Below are positions 1 through 11,027 of a stretch of DNA of 64,000 nt, one piece after another. Location of the stretch: NCBI GenBank assembly GCA_033065855.1, contig JAVXUO010003215.1, positions 394,862-458,861 of the forward strand, in the 5' to 3' direction. The number at the start of each line of letters is the position of its first letter. Positions within the stretch are counted from its first letter, which is position 1. The stretch is from Escallonia rubra. Its lineage: Eukaryota > Streptophyta > Magnoliopsida > Escalloniales > Escalloniaceae. The translations under genes and the position numbers were made by a program. The notes under the pieces were generated by a model. That model did not search any database, was not told where the DNA came from, and saw only the letters and a program-made list of their open reading frames with translations.

Positions 1-1858
1 TACGTAGACGTACCAAAACAGGGGAAACCCATAGTTCTGTCCCCAATGAACCTTAAATATCATGAAAGGATAGAACATTATGTTAGAATTTGTTTTATTT
101 TATTTACAAATTCTTTTAGTAAAGCTTTAAAACCTTAATTTATTTTCTTTATTTATGTTAGTCAAAGTAACCTATGGTATTAAACTTTGTCATAATGTTA
201 TTCATAATGTTTTTGACCGTTGTTATTTATTATGTGTGTAACCCCTAGTCTTCTTCTACTATAAAAGGAAACCACTCCTACCATGGAGAACACACATATC
301 AAAACATATTCTTGATATTTCATATGCTCTCTACATTCTATATACTTTTGGTTTTTGGGCAACTTGATCGGGCTAGTTCAACCGTCTTCCTGTGGACGCA
401 CACATAGAGAAGGCAACGCTGCGAGCCTTGGGTTTTATCTTGGAGGGTTTATCGTTCGTTGGAACCCGTGCGTAGGGAGACGATAAAGCTTTTAGGACAG
501 CGATTTTATCGCGACTCTCACAGGCCAGCGCAAATTTATTTTAATTCTCTATATCTTGAAATTGCATGCTAGTTATAATACTTGACATTTGTTTTGTATA
601 TTAACTATATGCTTATAATATGCTTATTTTGCATGTCTAATATATTTTAAGTTAGCCATAAGTTTTTATTATTTTCATGGTTATGCAATTATATGCTTTA
701 GTCATACTTTATGATCAATTATTTTGAAATTGACGAAGCAAATCCAAGCTAATTTTCCTAACACATTAAAGGGACCAAAAAGCATAATAATAGGCACAAA
801 CACAATTCAACTCAACTAGTGTATAACTTTCTTTTATTAAGGGTGACTCTAAAATAGAGGTGCGAAATGAGTCGCCAGTTCGTCGAGTGAGAGCGTGAGC
901 AAATGTAAGAGCGTGAAAGCAGATAAAGTGGATACTTATTTATTAATAAAAGCACGATACTGCAAGGTGAAAGTAGGACTAGGATTGGGACCGGGACCTG
1001 GACCCGGATTTATGCAAAAGCGAGACCAGGTGAGATTTTTTCTTTTACTAGTTCCTAGGATAATTACAAAAACTTCCACACACACAAAAAAAAAAAAAAA
1101 GTTAACAAGACGGAATAGGAAAAGAGAGCTGCGACAAGTAATGCGATACTCATCGATCACAATTTTGGATGGTCATTTTAATTATGAACAGATCCATGAA
1201 TAATGGCTTACATTTTGGTTTGAGCCATGGCAATATCACTTCTTAAGAAAGCACTGAAAGTTAAATGTAAAACGTTTGTTCTAATAAGTGATAAGCAACA
1301 AGATTTTTTTTTGGTGCAAGCAGCAAGATTTGTAAGAGTCATATTGCTCTTTCTTACATTATTCTCTCTCTTTTTTTTACAGATTCATCACTATATTAAA
1401 CAATCAAACAAAAATCACTAATAAACTACCAGATATAACAAAAATTTCTGCTCTCTCATAACATGTGGTGTAACGTACAAAGAAAATTAAAAGACTTTAA
1501 ACACTCAATCAATCTCCTAGCTCGTTTTATCGAATCCGTTAGTCATCACACACATCGTTGCGTCCATTGCACTTGAATCTTTTTCCTACCTACTAACGTG
1601 GACGACAAATTTTTTTTATTGAGTCCTCCATGGTCCATAGTCCAGAGTCCAATGTAACAAGTCAACCACCAGAGTTTTGCTAATGCCGCATATGGTGGCC
1701 AGCACTCATTTAACCACACAACACGTTCCAAAAGATACCGCTGCTACCCTACATTGATGCTCCGTGTAAGCTCCTCTAATTATACTCCATGATGACAAGA
1801 AATTCGTTCCTTTTTCCCCTGTAGGTTGTGCTGACTGACGAGAGATCCATGCGCTATC
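1..1858. repeat. Left copy of a duplicated SAUR-flanking block
   Basis: Positions 1-80 and about 769-1858 align with 6402-7410 at clearly recognisable but diverged similarity. Shared landmarks include the stretch with GTCCCCAATGAA near the start, CACAAACACAATTCAACTCAAC, the CGAAATGAGTCG/CGAAATAAGTCG stretch, and CCACACAACACGTTCCAAAA. The only large differences are the solo LTR in this copy and a 100-bp stretch near 1006-1120. In the right copy the block lies directly upstream of a minus-strand SAUR gene, so this copy probably lies upstream of another SAUR off the left edge. No gene is supported within it; the short ORFs here look random. Confidence 0.75.
81..763 (+). mobile_element. Solo LTR, probably Copia type
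   Basis: The element starts TGTTAG and ends CTAACA, a perfect 6-bp inverted terminus of LTR type, and is flanked by the 5-bp direct repeat CATTA (76-80 and 764-768). Inside are a TATA-like box (TATAAAAGG, 260-268) and, further on, a GATAAAG...TTAGGACAG motif also seen in the other solo LTR of this window (54655-55617). No internal retrotransposon coding sequence follows, so this is a solo LTR left by LTR-LTR recombination. The duplicated block at 6402 lacks it and continues from the equivalent point, which confirms the insertion. Strand is set from the TATA orientation. Copia rather than Gypsy is inferred from size and termini only. Confidence 0.85.
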
Positions 1859-2881
1859 CTTTGTATGTACTAAACAGGCGCAAGCCAGTATTTGCGGAAA
1901 GAGCAAGAATTAGAGAGTCACCAAGTATATGTGACCCACTTGGTAGTGTGATTGTGAGAGCGTAAACCTAAAGCGGGAGTGAAAAAGATTTGGTGAATTG
2001 CGTTTGAACGTAAACCGAGCGTTATTGGGCAGCAATTATGTCATGCCTTTGTCGCTAACAGCGTTTCTCTAAAATTAACATCGGCGCAGTCTTCTGCTTT
2101 TCGATTTCTCAATAATTCCCATTGCACCGAAATACTTGGAATCGACATCATGAATCTTTATGTTACTATCAGACTAAACATTTTCAGATAAATTTCATTT
2201 GACTAGATTCGTGTATTGTCGTGCAGGTCTAATAAAAAATGAGAAAATATACTTGGTCGTCCTCGGGTGTCCTGTGCTTTATGTTTCCATTGTAGTGTCA
2301 CACTTTAGCCTGGCGAATTGCATTAACACAACTGCATTAGACAGGCGAGCCTTGTTTCTTAGAATGGAGGTGCCACAGCAACTATAAATATATATTCGTA
2401 GACACGACCCAAGATGTCCATCCAGACCATTGTGAATTAAAGTAAAATTACATTAGGCAGACATGAGGTCGAAGATGTTACATTCGACTAATGAGGTATG
2501 AAAAATTACAACCACACGTGGTTTATTATCATTTCATACTCCAGCCCTTCCGTTAGACGGTGTTATTAATATGATAGATTTGTGGTGAAGTCATGCTGAT
2601 ATATATATGGATCTACCTATATTGCTCTTGAAGGTCCAAAGAAGTTGGATACTTTCGAACCCACCTCCATCCATCGACCATCGGCCACTGCACCAGATTC
2701 TATCTCCCCCTCATCCAAAACCAAGAAGGTCACCGGAAAATGATCCACCTTCATTTTATGGAACGAAGGTCCTCGACAACAGGACGACGACTCCAATCTT
2801 GTACCCTAAAAATAATTTCTACAAGTCTAGAAGTCTACAAGAGGACAATGAAGTAACTTCGGGCATCTGAATGTAAATTAA
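1859..2881. other. Intergenic, nothing recognised
   Basis: AT-rich sequence without a convincing ORF, splice structure, terminal repeats or RNA gene. The 87-codon ORF at 2607-2870 has no recognisable domain and is probably chance. Confidence 0.5.
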
Positions 2882-3377
2882 GGTAACGTTTGAAATCACT
2901 CCCAATTTTGGTTTTTTGTTTCCAAAAAATAAAAATCAAAACTAGTTTAGTTTTTATTTTTTACAAAAATAAATGGGTGTTTGATTACCCAGTTTTTATT
3001 TTGAGTTTTTTTTTCTTCTTTTGGATGTTTGATTATCTAGTTTTTATTTTGAGTTTTTTTCTTTTATGATGATTTGCGATGGCAGTGGTGGGGCGTGGCG
3101 GTGGCCAGTTGTGACCTGGCAGCGGTCACGGGCGGTGGCTGCCGGTGGTCACCGGCAGTGGCCGGCAGCAAGCGGTGGGTGGTGGTGGTCTCAAAATAAA
3201 AACCAAAACTGAAAACCTAAAACTCATAAATGAGAGTTTTCAAAAACAGCCCAATTTTAAAAACTGGTTTTTAAAACTGAAGGAAAAAAAACGAAAACTG
3301 TATATCAAACACGTTTTTTTTCTCCAGTTTACAAAATCGGAGAAAAACTGAGAACGAAAAGAAAATCAAACAAAACC
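2882..3377. mobile_element. PIF/Harbinger-like non-autonomous element
   Basis: Ends are imperfect inverted repeats (GGTAACGTTTGA at the left, GGTTTTGTTTGA read inward from the right) flanked by the 3-bp direct repeat TAA (2879-2881, 3378-3380), as expected for PIF/Harbinger insertions. The AT-rich arms contain diverged inverted TTTTTATTTT-type sequence. The core (about 3075-3190) is GGC/GGT-rich (gcggtggc-like), unlike the flanks, and may be captured or expanded sequence. It encodes no transposase. Confidence 0.55.
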
Positions 3378-3451
3378 TAAATCTCGACGGAAGCATTCCA
3401 AATTCACACGCCCAAATACAATTGGAGTATCCAAATGTAGATTGAATAATT

Positions 3452-4524
3452 TATTTTTATTTTTTTTGATGAAGAATCGAATTTATTTAGATCGCGTAAT
3501 CAAGTTGGTACATCTTTTAGGAGGTTGGGCACAACAAAATCTGGTGCCACATCCCTCCAATATCTCATATTATGAACAAATAGCGCTTCTTTTGTAAAAA
3601 AATGAGCAACAGTGTTCCTACATCTCTTGACCTGCGAGATTTGAACCTCTTGAAATGAATCTGCCAGTTTTTTGATTTCATCAACAAGTTGACCAATCTT
3701 CGATAAATTAGCCTCCCTACTCTTCAGTGCCGATATAATGTCAACAGCATCACCTTCTATACACAGTCTTTGGCATTCCAGTTGTTGAGCTAGCTTAATA
3801 TCATCCAAAGCAGCTAATGCTTCTGCCGTCATTGGACAAGGCATATTGTCCACTCTCTTAGAGAGACCTGCAATGAAACAACCTGTTGCGTCCCTAACAA
3901 CTGCTCCCAACCCAATTGCATTAATTTTCTTAAAAACTGCACCATCAAAGTTTAGCTTGAGCCATCCATGATCTGGGGGACACCAGCTTACGGGAACAAC
4001 CCTTTCCCTACTTATTTTCATCCCGCCTTGAGTAGCTTGATAGTTTTCCTTGTAGTGGTAGCCTAGGGAGTATAATTCTAGAGCATCCTTCTCAAGATAT
4101 TTATACTTTTTATCATTCATGTTCTTCCAAAGCCACCAGCATATTATAATGAAAAACTCAAATTCCTCTCTTAGTAGTGTTTCATGCATGTCTATCATCC
4201 ACCATATAATCGAGATATCGCGTACGAAATTGCCCTTGTGTTGCACGTTGCATAAACCATACACTAGTCTTGAGGAAGTGCAATCCCTTAGTACGTGCAT
4301 AAGAGTTTCTGTTTCCTTACCGCACATTATACAAGAATCCTCGATAACAATATGTTTGTGCTTTAGATGATGACTTACTGGTAATGAGTCGGTGCAAGCT
4401 CGCCAAGTAAAAAATTTTACTTTATTCGGAATTCTACACTTCCACAAAAACTTCCATGGACAGTACTCACCTGTGCTTGTACCGACTTGCAATGTCTCTT
4501 TCCTTGCTTGTGTGAATATTCTTC
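3452..4524 (-). mobile_element. 5'-truncated LINE insertion
   Basis: An 18-bp direct repeat AATGTAGATTGAATAATT flanks the segment exactly (3434-3451 and 4525-4542). Read on the minus strand, the segment ends in an A-rich tail (3452-3470) just after an ORF carrying the C-terminal part of a plant L1-type LINE. A long target duplication plus an A-rich 3' tail plus missing 5' coding sequence is the classic product of target-primed reverse transcription. Confidence 0.92.
3500..4492 (-). pseudogene. LINE ORF2 C-terminus: zinc-binding RT segment plus RNase H
   Basis: This is an uninterrupted 330-codon reading frame, but only the 3' end of a LINE ORF2. Residues about 12-80 match the zf-RVT segment found after plant non-LTR reverse transcriptases (WKFLWKCRIPNKVKFFTWR, then C-x2-C with a later H and C). 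Residues about 175-310 match the RVT_3 RNase H fold: FDGA gives the first aspartate, AEALA the glutamate, EGDA the second aspartate, and AHFF the late histidine region. The endonuclease and reverse-transcriptase domains are missing because of 5' truncation, so the initiating Met is not meaningful and the element cannot move by itself. Confidence 0.9.
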
Positions 4525-4542
4525 AATGTAGATTGAATAATT

Positions 4543-5705
4543 GAAAAGAAGGGTGATCTAGAGCCTGAACTATACTGCCATATGTCACCTTGACACCTTG
4601 TGAGGTTGAAGATTGAAAGTGACAAAAGAGCCATAATAAAGCTCTGGACAAGGGTGATTACAGAATCTAGATTTGAAAGAGTCGAAAGAAAAATTTGCAC
4701 GCCTGTCAACCAAATAATAATTCTGAAGTGATTATATTTACGTTTTACTACCATCTTCGGAAATTCTAAGCCTTACGTTAATAAGGAAATACTACAAAAA
4801 CGTCCCAATCCTCATCATGCAGTAGCCAAACAAAATAAAGCTTTATATATATATATATATATATTAGCAAACAATGACATAGGGTTCTCATTATTAATTT
4901 TAGTAACAACGAAAAAGTATTTTGAGTAATAAATTTTGTTATTAAAGTTGTTATAACAGAGATGTTGTACATGAGAAAGATCCTTATCTACGAATGTCAA
5001 CTTGTAAAGAGATTAGAATACTCATAGCCAAAGGTACATCATATGTCTTGATATTGTGGTACTTCTGAGCTCGCCCAAAAAGGATATTGTGTTACTTTTT
5101 AGTGTTCAACGTGTATATATGAATGAATTTTTTTTCAAATATTATTAAGTATATAAAGAATTTCTGGCCCCTCTTTTTTGGGACATTTTCTGAAGCAATG
5201 TCTGTCCTACTCCCTATACCACTATTTATTTTGCCCAGCTTATAATCATGTTTTGGTTTTCTATTCCCATAATTATGCACCTGAAATACTCATCTCAAGG
5301 GCAGAGTAATTATCTCTCGTCGAGACTTGACCTTTTGAGTTTTGGCTAAGATCAAACTACTTTCAAGGAAAATTGATGGAGATACTTGTATGATTTCAAA
5401 TCGGAAAACAAAGTTCATTTAATAGGAAGAGAGCTGTAGCAATTAATGTGATGTTCATCAATCACAATTTCATATTGACAGCTTAAAGCGACCCAATACG
5501 CCAATAGCTTTAAATTTACATCTTAAGAAATACGAAACCTATAACGAGAAGGTAAAAAAAAGTTGATTTTGGCATACGATGAAAAAATATATGACAATTT
5601 TGACTATTTAATAGAACGACTATTCGTCATTCTCATCAAGAACTAAAGCAGAGACTCAAGTATTCTTTACATGTACAAAATTGACTACGTCGATCTTTTT
5701 CTTTG
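4543..5705. other. Intergenic, (TA)n and a short repeated motif
   Basis: No supported gene. A TA microsatellite lies at about 4843-4864. The stretch 5425-5485 (AGAGAGCTG...ATGTTCATCAATCACAATTT) resembles 1120-1170 and 6720-6770 in the duplicated blocks, so it may be a third, degraded copy of part of the SAUR-flanking repeat. Confidence 0.4.
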
Positions 5706-6005
5706 CTATCTGGTACACCCAAAACACCCAATGCCATCCTGATGGTGGCGGCGGTGATAGTGATGATGATGCTCCTCTTGATCAATCATACTCCAAACAT
5801 GCCAGAATTCCTCGATGTGGCAAGGCAATGTGATTGCACCCTCCTGATGAAACCCATATTCATCATCCGCTTCCTTCAATAAGTGCATGAACAGAGGGTG
5901 GTTAACATAAGTCACCGGAACCACGAAGCGCTGCTGTTCTTCACCCTCTACTCCAACCCTTATTCCCAAACATCCTTTTGGAACGCCTCTCATCACTCGT
6001 TTCAT
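5706..6005 (-). CDS. SAUR-family small auxin-up protein
   Basis: This is a 99-residue SAUR protein encoded without introns, as is usual for the family. The SAUR domain spans about residues 6-78: GVPKGCLGIRVG, then QQRFVVPVTYVNHPLFMHLLKEA and YGFHQEGAITLPC. SAURs are short-lived proteins; many promote cell expansion by inhibiting PP2C.D phosphatases and so activating plasma-membrane H+-ATPases, but this member's role is inferred. The start chosen is the Met at 6003-6005; the longer in-frame extension to 6200 runs through the TATA region and is probably untranslated. The protein lacks the variable N-terminal extension seen in its neighbour and ends in a His-rich tail (HHHHYHRRHH) and a GCFGCTR terminus similar to the neighbour's VGCFRV. 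Confidence 0.9.
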   Translation of the reverse strand: MKRVMRGVPKGCLGIRVGVEGEEQQRFVVPVTYVNHPLFMHLLKEADDEYGFHQEGAITLPCHIEEFWHVWSMIDQEEHHHHYHRRHHQDGIGCFGCTR

Positions 6006-6107
6006 GTCACCAGAAGCTAACGAGAAACACAAACAAACAACTGAAACAAGCAAGCAAGAAATTTGTAGGACAAGGAAATAACTGGACCCGTGGCTGGGGT
6101 AGGGAGG

Positions 6108-6115
6108 TATATATA
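6108..6115 (-). promoter_or_regulatory. TATA box of the 5706-6005 SAUR
   Basis: TATATATA lies about 100 bp upstream of the chosen start codon and reads CCTATATATACC on the gene strand, a good plant TATA context. Its position supports the short 99-residue protein. Confidence 0.6.
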
Positions 6116-6401
6116 GGGGCTTAATACCGACCCTAAAGGGCTTGATTGCACACAATCTCCTAGCCTTATTTGGAAATAACAAGAATATCAAAACGTCCAT
6201 AACCTCCGTACCTTCCGTAACCTGAGCAAATTAGGCTTTCATATAAAGACCAAAAAACATGTGCGGAAGTCAAAATCCTAACAGGCCCAGGTGATCGACT
6301 TCATGGGGAAGATTTGTTGCAGGTGTTCTCCTAAACGTGTGGAAAAGGTTTTGCCCTTCTTACCCGGAAAAACATAGCGTCTAAGGGTAAACCAAAATTA
6401 G

Positions 6402-7410
6402 TACGCAGACATACCAAAACAGGGTAAACCCATAATTCTGTCCCCAATGAAGCTTAAATATCATGAAAGGATAGAACATGGAAGGGACGAAAAAGAATAC
6501 TTATTAGCACAAACACAATTCAACTCAACTTTCTTTCTTTGTTTAAGGATAACTCCAAAACAGAAATGCGAAATAAGTCGTCAGTTTGTCGGATGAAAGC
6601 ATAAGCGAGAGCGTGAGAATAGACAAAGTTGATACTTATCTACTAATAAAAGCACGAGGGTGCAAAGTGAGAGCATGACTTGGATCAGGAATTCATGCCA
6701 AGGCGGGACCCGATGAGAGTAATGCAACAAGTATTGTGATGCTGATCAATCATAAATTTGGATGATCAGTTTGATTATGAACATAACCATGAATAGCGGC
6801 TTACATTTATGATACCGTTTGAGCCATGGTAACATACATCACTTCTCAAGAAAACACTCAAAGTTAACTATAAAATTTGTCATAATATGTGATAACCATT
6901 AAGATATGCGACATTGAAATTGCTATTTCTTATTTTTGTTACAGATTCGTCGCTATATTCAATCGTCAAACATATATCACTAATAAACCACCGGATACAA
7001 TGAAATTTTCTCCCTTCTTAATACGTCGTGTAACGTACAAAGGAAATTAGAAAACATTAAATGCTTTATCTTTTTGCTCGTTTTCGTTTTATCGAATCCG
7101 TTAATCATCACACGTGTCGTTGCATCCACCCTACTTGAAAGTTTTGCCTACCCTACTAACGTGGAGAACAAAAGTTTTATAACTCCTCCACGGTTCATAG
7201 TCCAACATAACAAGTCAACCACCAGAGTTTGCTAATGCCGCATATGGTTGTCAGCACTCATTTAACCACACAACACGTTCCAAAAGATACCGCTGCTACC
7301 CTACATTGATGCTTCGTGTAAACTCCTTTTATCATACTTTATGACGAGAAATGCTTTCCTCTTCTTCCCTGTGACTGTGAGTTACGATGACTGATGAGAG
7401 ACTCATGCGG
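6402..7410. repeat. Right copy of the duplicated SAUR-flanking block
   Basis: Diverged copy of 1-1858, without the solo LTR and a smaller stretch. At 6473-6480 it reads straight from GAACAT into GGAAGGGAC where the left copy has the LTR, so it is a paralogous empty site. It lies upstream of the 5706-6005 SAUR (minus strand) and may include distal promoter elements. Confidence 0.75.
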
Positions 7411-8351
7411 TCTGCTGGACAGTTATGTCTCTGTAAAGTGCAATACGTAATAAATTTCAGTTCCCAGACAAAGTGAAACAAGAAAGCAGGCATGCATGGA
7501 GTGTGTGTGTGTGTGAGTACGTTTTCTTGTTTCAGATTTCATTAGTTTTGGTAGTATTAATTAAGACCTGTACAAGGTGTGGACCGTGGACAAGCTGTTG
7601 ATTTCTTAGAGGGAATGTCTAAATCTGCACTATTTTATGTTTTTTCACCTCCTCATTTGCTGTCATGTTTTACACAGTTGATGCACGTTAACAATAAAAT
7701 GAAGGTGTGGAACAATATAAAGAGGTGTTCCGTTCCGTTACTGTTCTGACGAGGATTGAACATTTGTACCATGTCTAGAATCTCGTTTCCGTGTATAAGG
7801 AGAAAGAGAAAAGATAGAATTTGAAGTATGTGATGCTTATCGATGACCAATTACAGATTATTGTGGAGAGAGGCAGGTTTAAGGGCTTAAAGCGACCCCT
7901 TTGGCTTGCTTGGCCCCTCCACGCACTACCCTTTTGTACGTACTCATATTTCTGGTGATTTACTAAGATTCCATTGCCATTAAACTCCACATTCAAGGAG
8001 GAGGAGTAAATAAAGAGAAACAGGATCATTAACTGGGAGAGGGAGAAGATTGCAACTTTCAAATTTTCGAAATTCTCAACAAGGAGCACTAAATTGCAAC
8101 CAGCAACTTCTTCGTCATTATCGTCATCACTGATCCCCCTTCTCAATTAGAAAAAAAAAAAAACTGAAAACTAAAAAGATGCCTAAAATCTCCTCAGATG
8201 CATAACACGAAACCCACTTTTTGTTTTTTTGGTGGGAAACTGCTAGCAATACTAGAGAACAGATTTGTGTTTTCGCCATAATCATGTACAAGTGTGAGAA
8301 CTCACGGATTTTCCTCTTTTAACTCCACTGGATTCCCTTTTCCTTTTGCCC
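7411..8351. other. Region between the two SAUR genes
   Basis: No supported gene. A GT microsatellite lies at about 7501-7515. The ORF at 7775-8146 (minus) has no recognisable domain. Confidence 0.5.
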
Positions 8352-8738
8352 TCAAACCCTAAAACACCCAACATGATGATGATGGTGATGGTGGTGATGC
8401 TGCTCTCTATCGATCAAACTCTGAACGTACCGAAACTCCTCGACGTGGCAAGGGAGGGTGATCGCGCCTTTCTGATCAAACCCGTATTCTTCCTCGGCCT
8501 CCTTCAACAGCTGCATGAACAGCGGGTGATTGAAGTACATCACCGGCACCACAAATCTCTGCTGCTCTTCATCCTGAACCCCCACCTTGATCGCCAAACA
8601 CCCTTTCGGCACGTCTCTCGCTTGTTGCTTCTTCCCATGATGGTGATGGTGGTGGTGATGAAGAAGGTGAAGGTGAAGGTGAAGGTTAGGCAGATGAATA
8701 TGTCTGTTCAAGAGACTCTTCTCTCCATTAATCCCCAT
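8352..8738 (-). CDS. SAUR32: SAUR32-like small auxin-up protein
   Basis: This is a 128-residue intronless SAUR. The domain runs from about residue 42 to 110: DVPKGCLAIKVG, QQRFVVPVMYFNHPLFMQ, LLKEAEEEYGFDQKGAI and CHVEEFRYVQSLID. The N-terminal MGINGEK, the His-rich C-terminal tail and the GCFRV terminus match what I recall of Arabidopsis SAUR32. The start is the Met at 8736-8738; an in-frame Met 27 bp upstream is less likely because homologues begin MG. It is unusual in carrying two His tracts, residues about 27-34 and 114-122. It is about 2.35 kb from the other SAUR on the same strand, as expected for a local duplicate, but the two are clearly diverged. Confidence 0.92.
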   Translation of the reverse strand: MGINGEKSLLNRHIHLPNLHLHLHLLHHHHHHHHGKKQQARDVPKGCLAIKVGVQDEEQQRFVVPVMYFNHPLFMQLLKEAEEEYGFDQKGAITLPCHVEEFRYVQSLIDREQHHHHHHHHHVGCFRV

Positions 8739-8905
8739 ACTTGCAAAAATCATGAAGGGCAACAAAAAGAGAGATCAAAAGCCTAGAGGCAAACAAGAGA
8801 AAAAGGCCAGGGCTCAATTGTGAAGAGGATTAAAGCGGTGAATCTGAGAGAGCTTCTGGTGTTTCTCATGGTTTAGGTTTTTGAGAAAGGGGGACTTGTG
8901 GGGGT

Positions 8906-8916
8906 TAATATATATT
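8906..8916 (-). promoter_or_regulatory. Probable TATA box of SAUR32-like gene
   Basis: TAATATATATT lies about 170 bp upstream of the start codon on the gene strand; it is the only TATA-like motif in that interval. Confidence 0.45.
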
Positions 8917-9875
8917 GGGCCACACTAGGGTTTTATTTTCTTTTTTTCTAGGCCCTCCGATTGTGTTGTGTTTGAGGGTTGGATGTGAATGGCAAGGTCG
9001 TAAATTTGTGTGGTGGGAGAGGCAAGACACGTGGAAGGGGGAGTGGAGGATGGGAGGACACGTAGGCAACGCGGGGTCCACAGGAGCATGAATCTATGTG
9101 GACAGTGAGGTGTCACTTTTACAAGGGACAAGCCAATGGCAGGTCGTGAATATGTCCATGTAGATATTCTTGTGTTTCGCATCTTTGTTAATTGTTAGAG
9201 ACCTCGAACGGTGTCATCTAATGGCTTCATATTTGGGACCAGATGACGACTCCATACGGATCAAAGACGGAAATGTTGGAGGAATATGGTCAATCAAACA
9301 CTAAGTAAGGAACGAGTGTGATTAATGCCTTAATTAATAGGGTAGAATATGTAATTGGACCAACTTTTTTCCGATTCAAACTAGAGCAAACTTCTTTCGG
9401 ATCGTTCTCAGAACCTTTTAACGACATAAGTAATATCTCGTTTACCAACAAAGTGCTACAAGGAGCTTTACAATAGTGGCTAAAGCATTGCTCGACTTGC
9501 TCCAGCCCAGACTAAATTAAGCTAAAGTTTTGCCCTCATTGAAAGATAAGCCATATAAGGTACTTGACGAATTAGGTTTTATGCAATCGATCTCGGTTTT
9601 CATACCAAAGAGACCTACTGTACAACTTTGTGTCTGGTCCAAATGCGCTCCAACGAACAAAAAGACTTAATTTCATGCAAAATTGTCATATGCCCTAAAG
9701 AAATTACAAATTGTGGAACAAAAAGATCAACAAGATATGGACGAAAGTGTCCTTTTCTTTCTCTTCACAAGGGAGCCCATCTCAGTCCCATTTCAATTAG
9801 GCCGGATATGGTGCTGGCTTTCACTTGCTTTATGGGGTCCAAATATGGATAATATGTCAGATTGCATCCATTCAA
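8917..9875. other. Intergenic, nothing recognised
   Basis: Likely distal promoter of the SAUR32-like gene. It contains several CACGTG/ACGTGG-like cores (for example around 9029-9062) but no coding signal. Confidence 0.4.
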
Positions 9876-9884
9876 TTAGGAATT

Positions 9885-11018
9885 GGGCTAATTACACATA
9901 TGTCCCTGATGTTAGGATATAATTACAGTTAAGGACATTAAGTTTCAAAATGTAACATTCCGTGACCAAAAACCCTAATTTTGTAACACTTGTGTGATGT
10001 GTCAATCCGTTAGGATTCAGTCCCAAAAATTGTATTTTTTTATTATGTCATCGTTATGTATTTTTTTATGATGTCATCGTTATGTATTTTCAAAATGACA
10101 ATACTGCCCTTTACAGCAGTTAATGGTTTAAATTACAGGTAAGGACAATAGTTTAGACAAATTACACTTATGTCCAATATAATGGTTTAAATGTTCAAAT
10201 TAGGATTATGATTAGGATTTTTAGGCAAATTACACTTATGTCCAATATAATGGTTTAAATGTTCAAATTAGGATTAGGGTTTTTTAGGGTTTGTATGAAA
10301 ACCATAATTTCCAAATTAGGTTTTCAAATTACCGACGACGACCAATCTTTTGCCGGCGTCGCCCCTATCGCCGGCGACGTCGCCTTTCCCCATCCATCTC
10401 TTCTCTCCCCCTCCCTCGCCCCCCGCAACAGCCCCATCCCTCGCCCTACCCCGGCAACTCCATCGCCCCACGCTCCCGGCAGCTCCATAAAAGAGAAGGA
10501 TAGCAGAAAAATGGAAACAACTATCTCCTCGCCGCACCACAAAGTAACGCACCCTCACTACTCACCACACCCGCTGCCTCCATCGACGAGACCCACCTCC
10601 ACTTCAGATCTGACCCATATCCCCTTTCAATCTTCATCTGGGTTCAAGCCATGGCGGGCCGATGAGGCTCTCTGTCGTCGCCGAGGACACGTCGGTGTTG
10701 ACGTCGAGGTGGCCCCAAGGTGACTCAACGTCCGCAACATCCCACTAACGATAAGATTGTGCAGAGGTGAGATGGTGTTGCGGCAATAGATTGTGATGTT
10801 TGTAAAGTTATTTTAGGGCTTGTGGAGAGAGAAATGAGAGAACAAAAAAAGATAAAAGAAAAATGAAATTTTAATTTCAATTTCAATTAGGGGCAATAAA
10901 GTTTTTTCGTCAAAACAATTATGTATTTTTGTATTCCGTCTGGTCAACGGACATAAATGTAATTTGTCCAAACTATTGTCCTTACCTGTAATTATACCCT
11001 AACCTCAGGGACATAGGT
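9885..11018. mobile_element. Non-autonomous MULE-like element with GC-rich interior
   Basis: Long, imperfect terminal inverted repeats: the left begins GGGCTAATTACACATATGTC and the right, read inward, begins ACCTATGTCCCTGAGG; both continue into a TAATTACAG.TAAGGACA segment. The 9-bp direct repeat TTAGGAATT flanks it (9876-9884, 11019-11027), the duplication size of Mutator-like elements. The right terminus lacks the outer GGGCTAATT, so that end may be eroded. The left TIR is closely related to that of the element at 36295-37222. The interior 10330-10730 is GC-rich and gene-like (GCCGGCG repeats, a 154-codon Pro/Ser-rich frame at 10259-10723) but no family is recognised. An approximately 75-bp unit is duplicated at about 10160-10290. 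Confidence 0.75.
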
Positions 11019-11027
11019 TTAGGAATT

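Noticed and set aside
8346-8786. Plus-strand 146-codon ORF overlapping the SAUR32-like gene
   Set aside because: It is the antisense shadow of a well-supported SAUR coding region.
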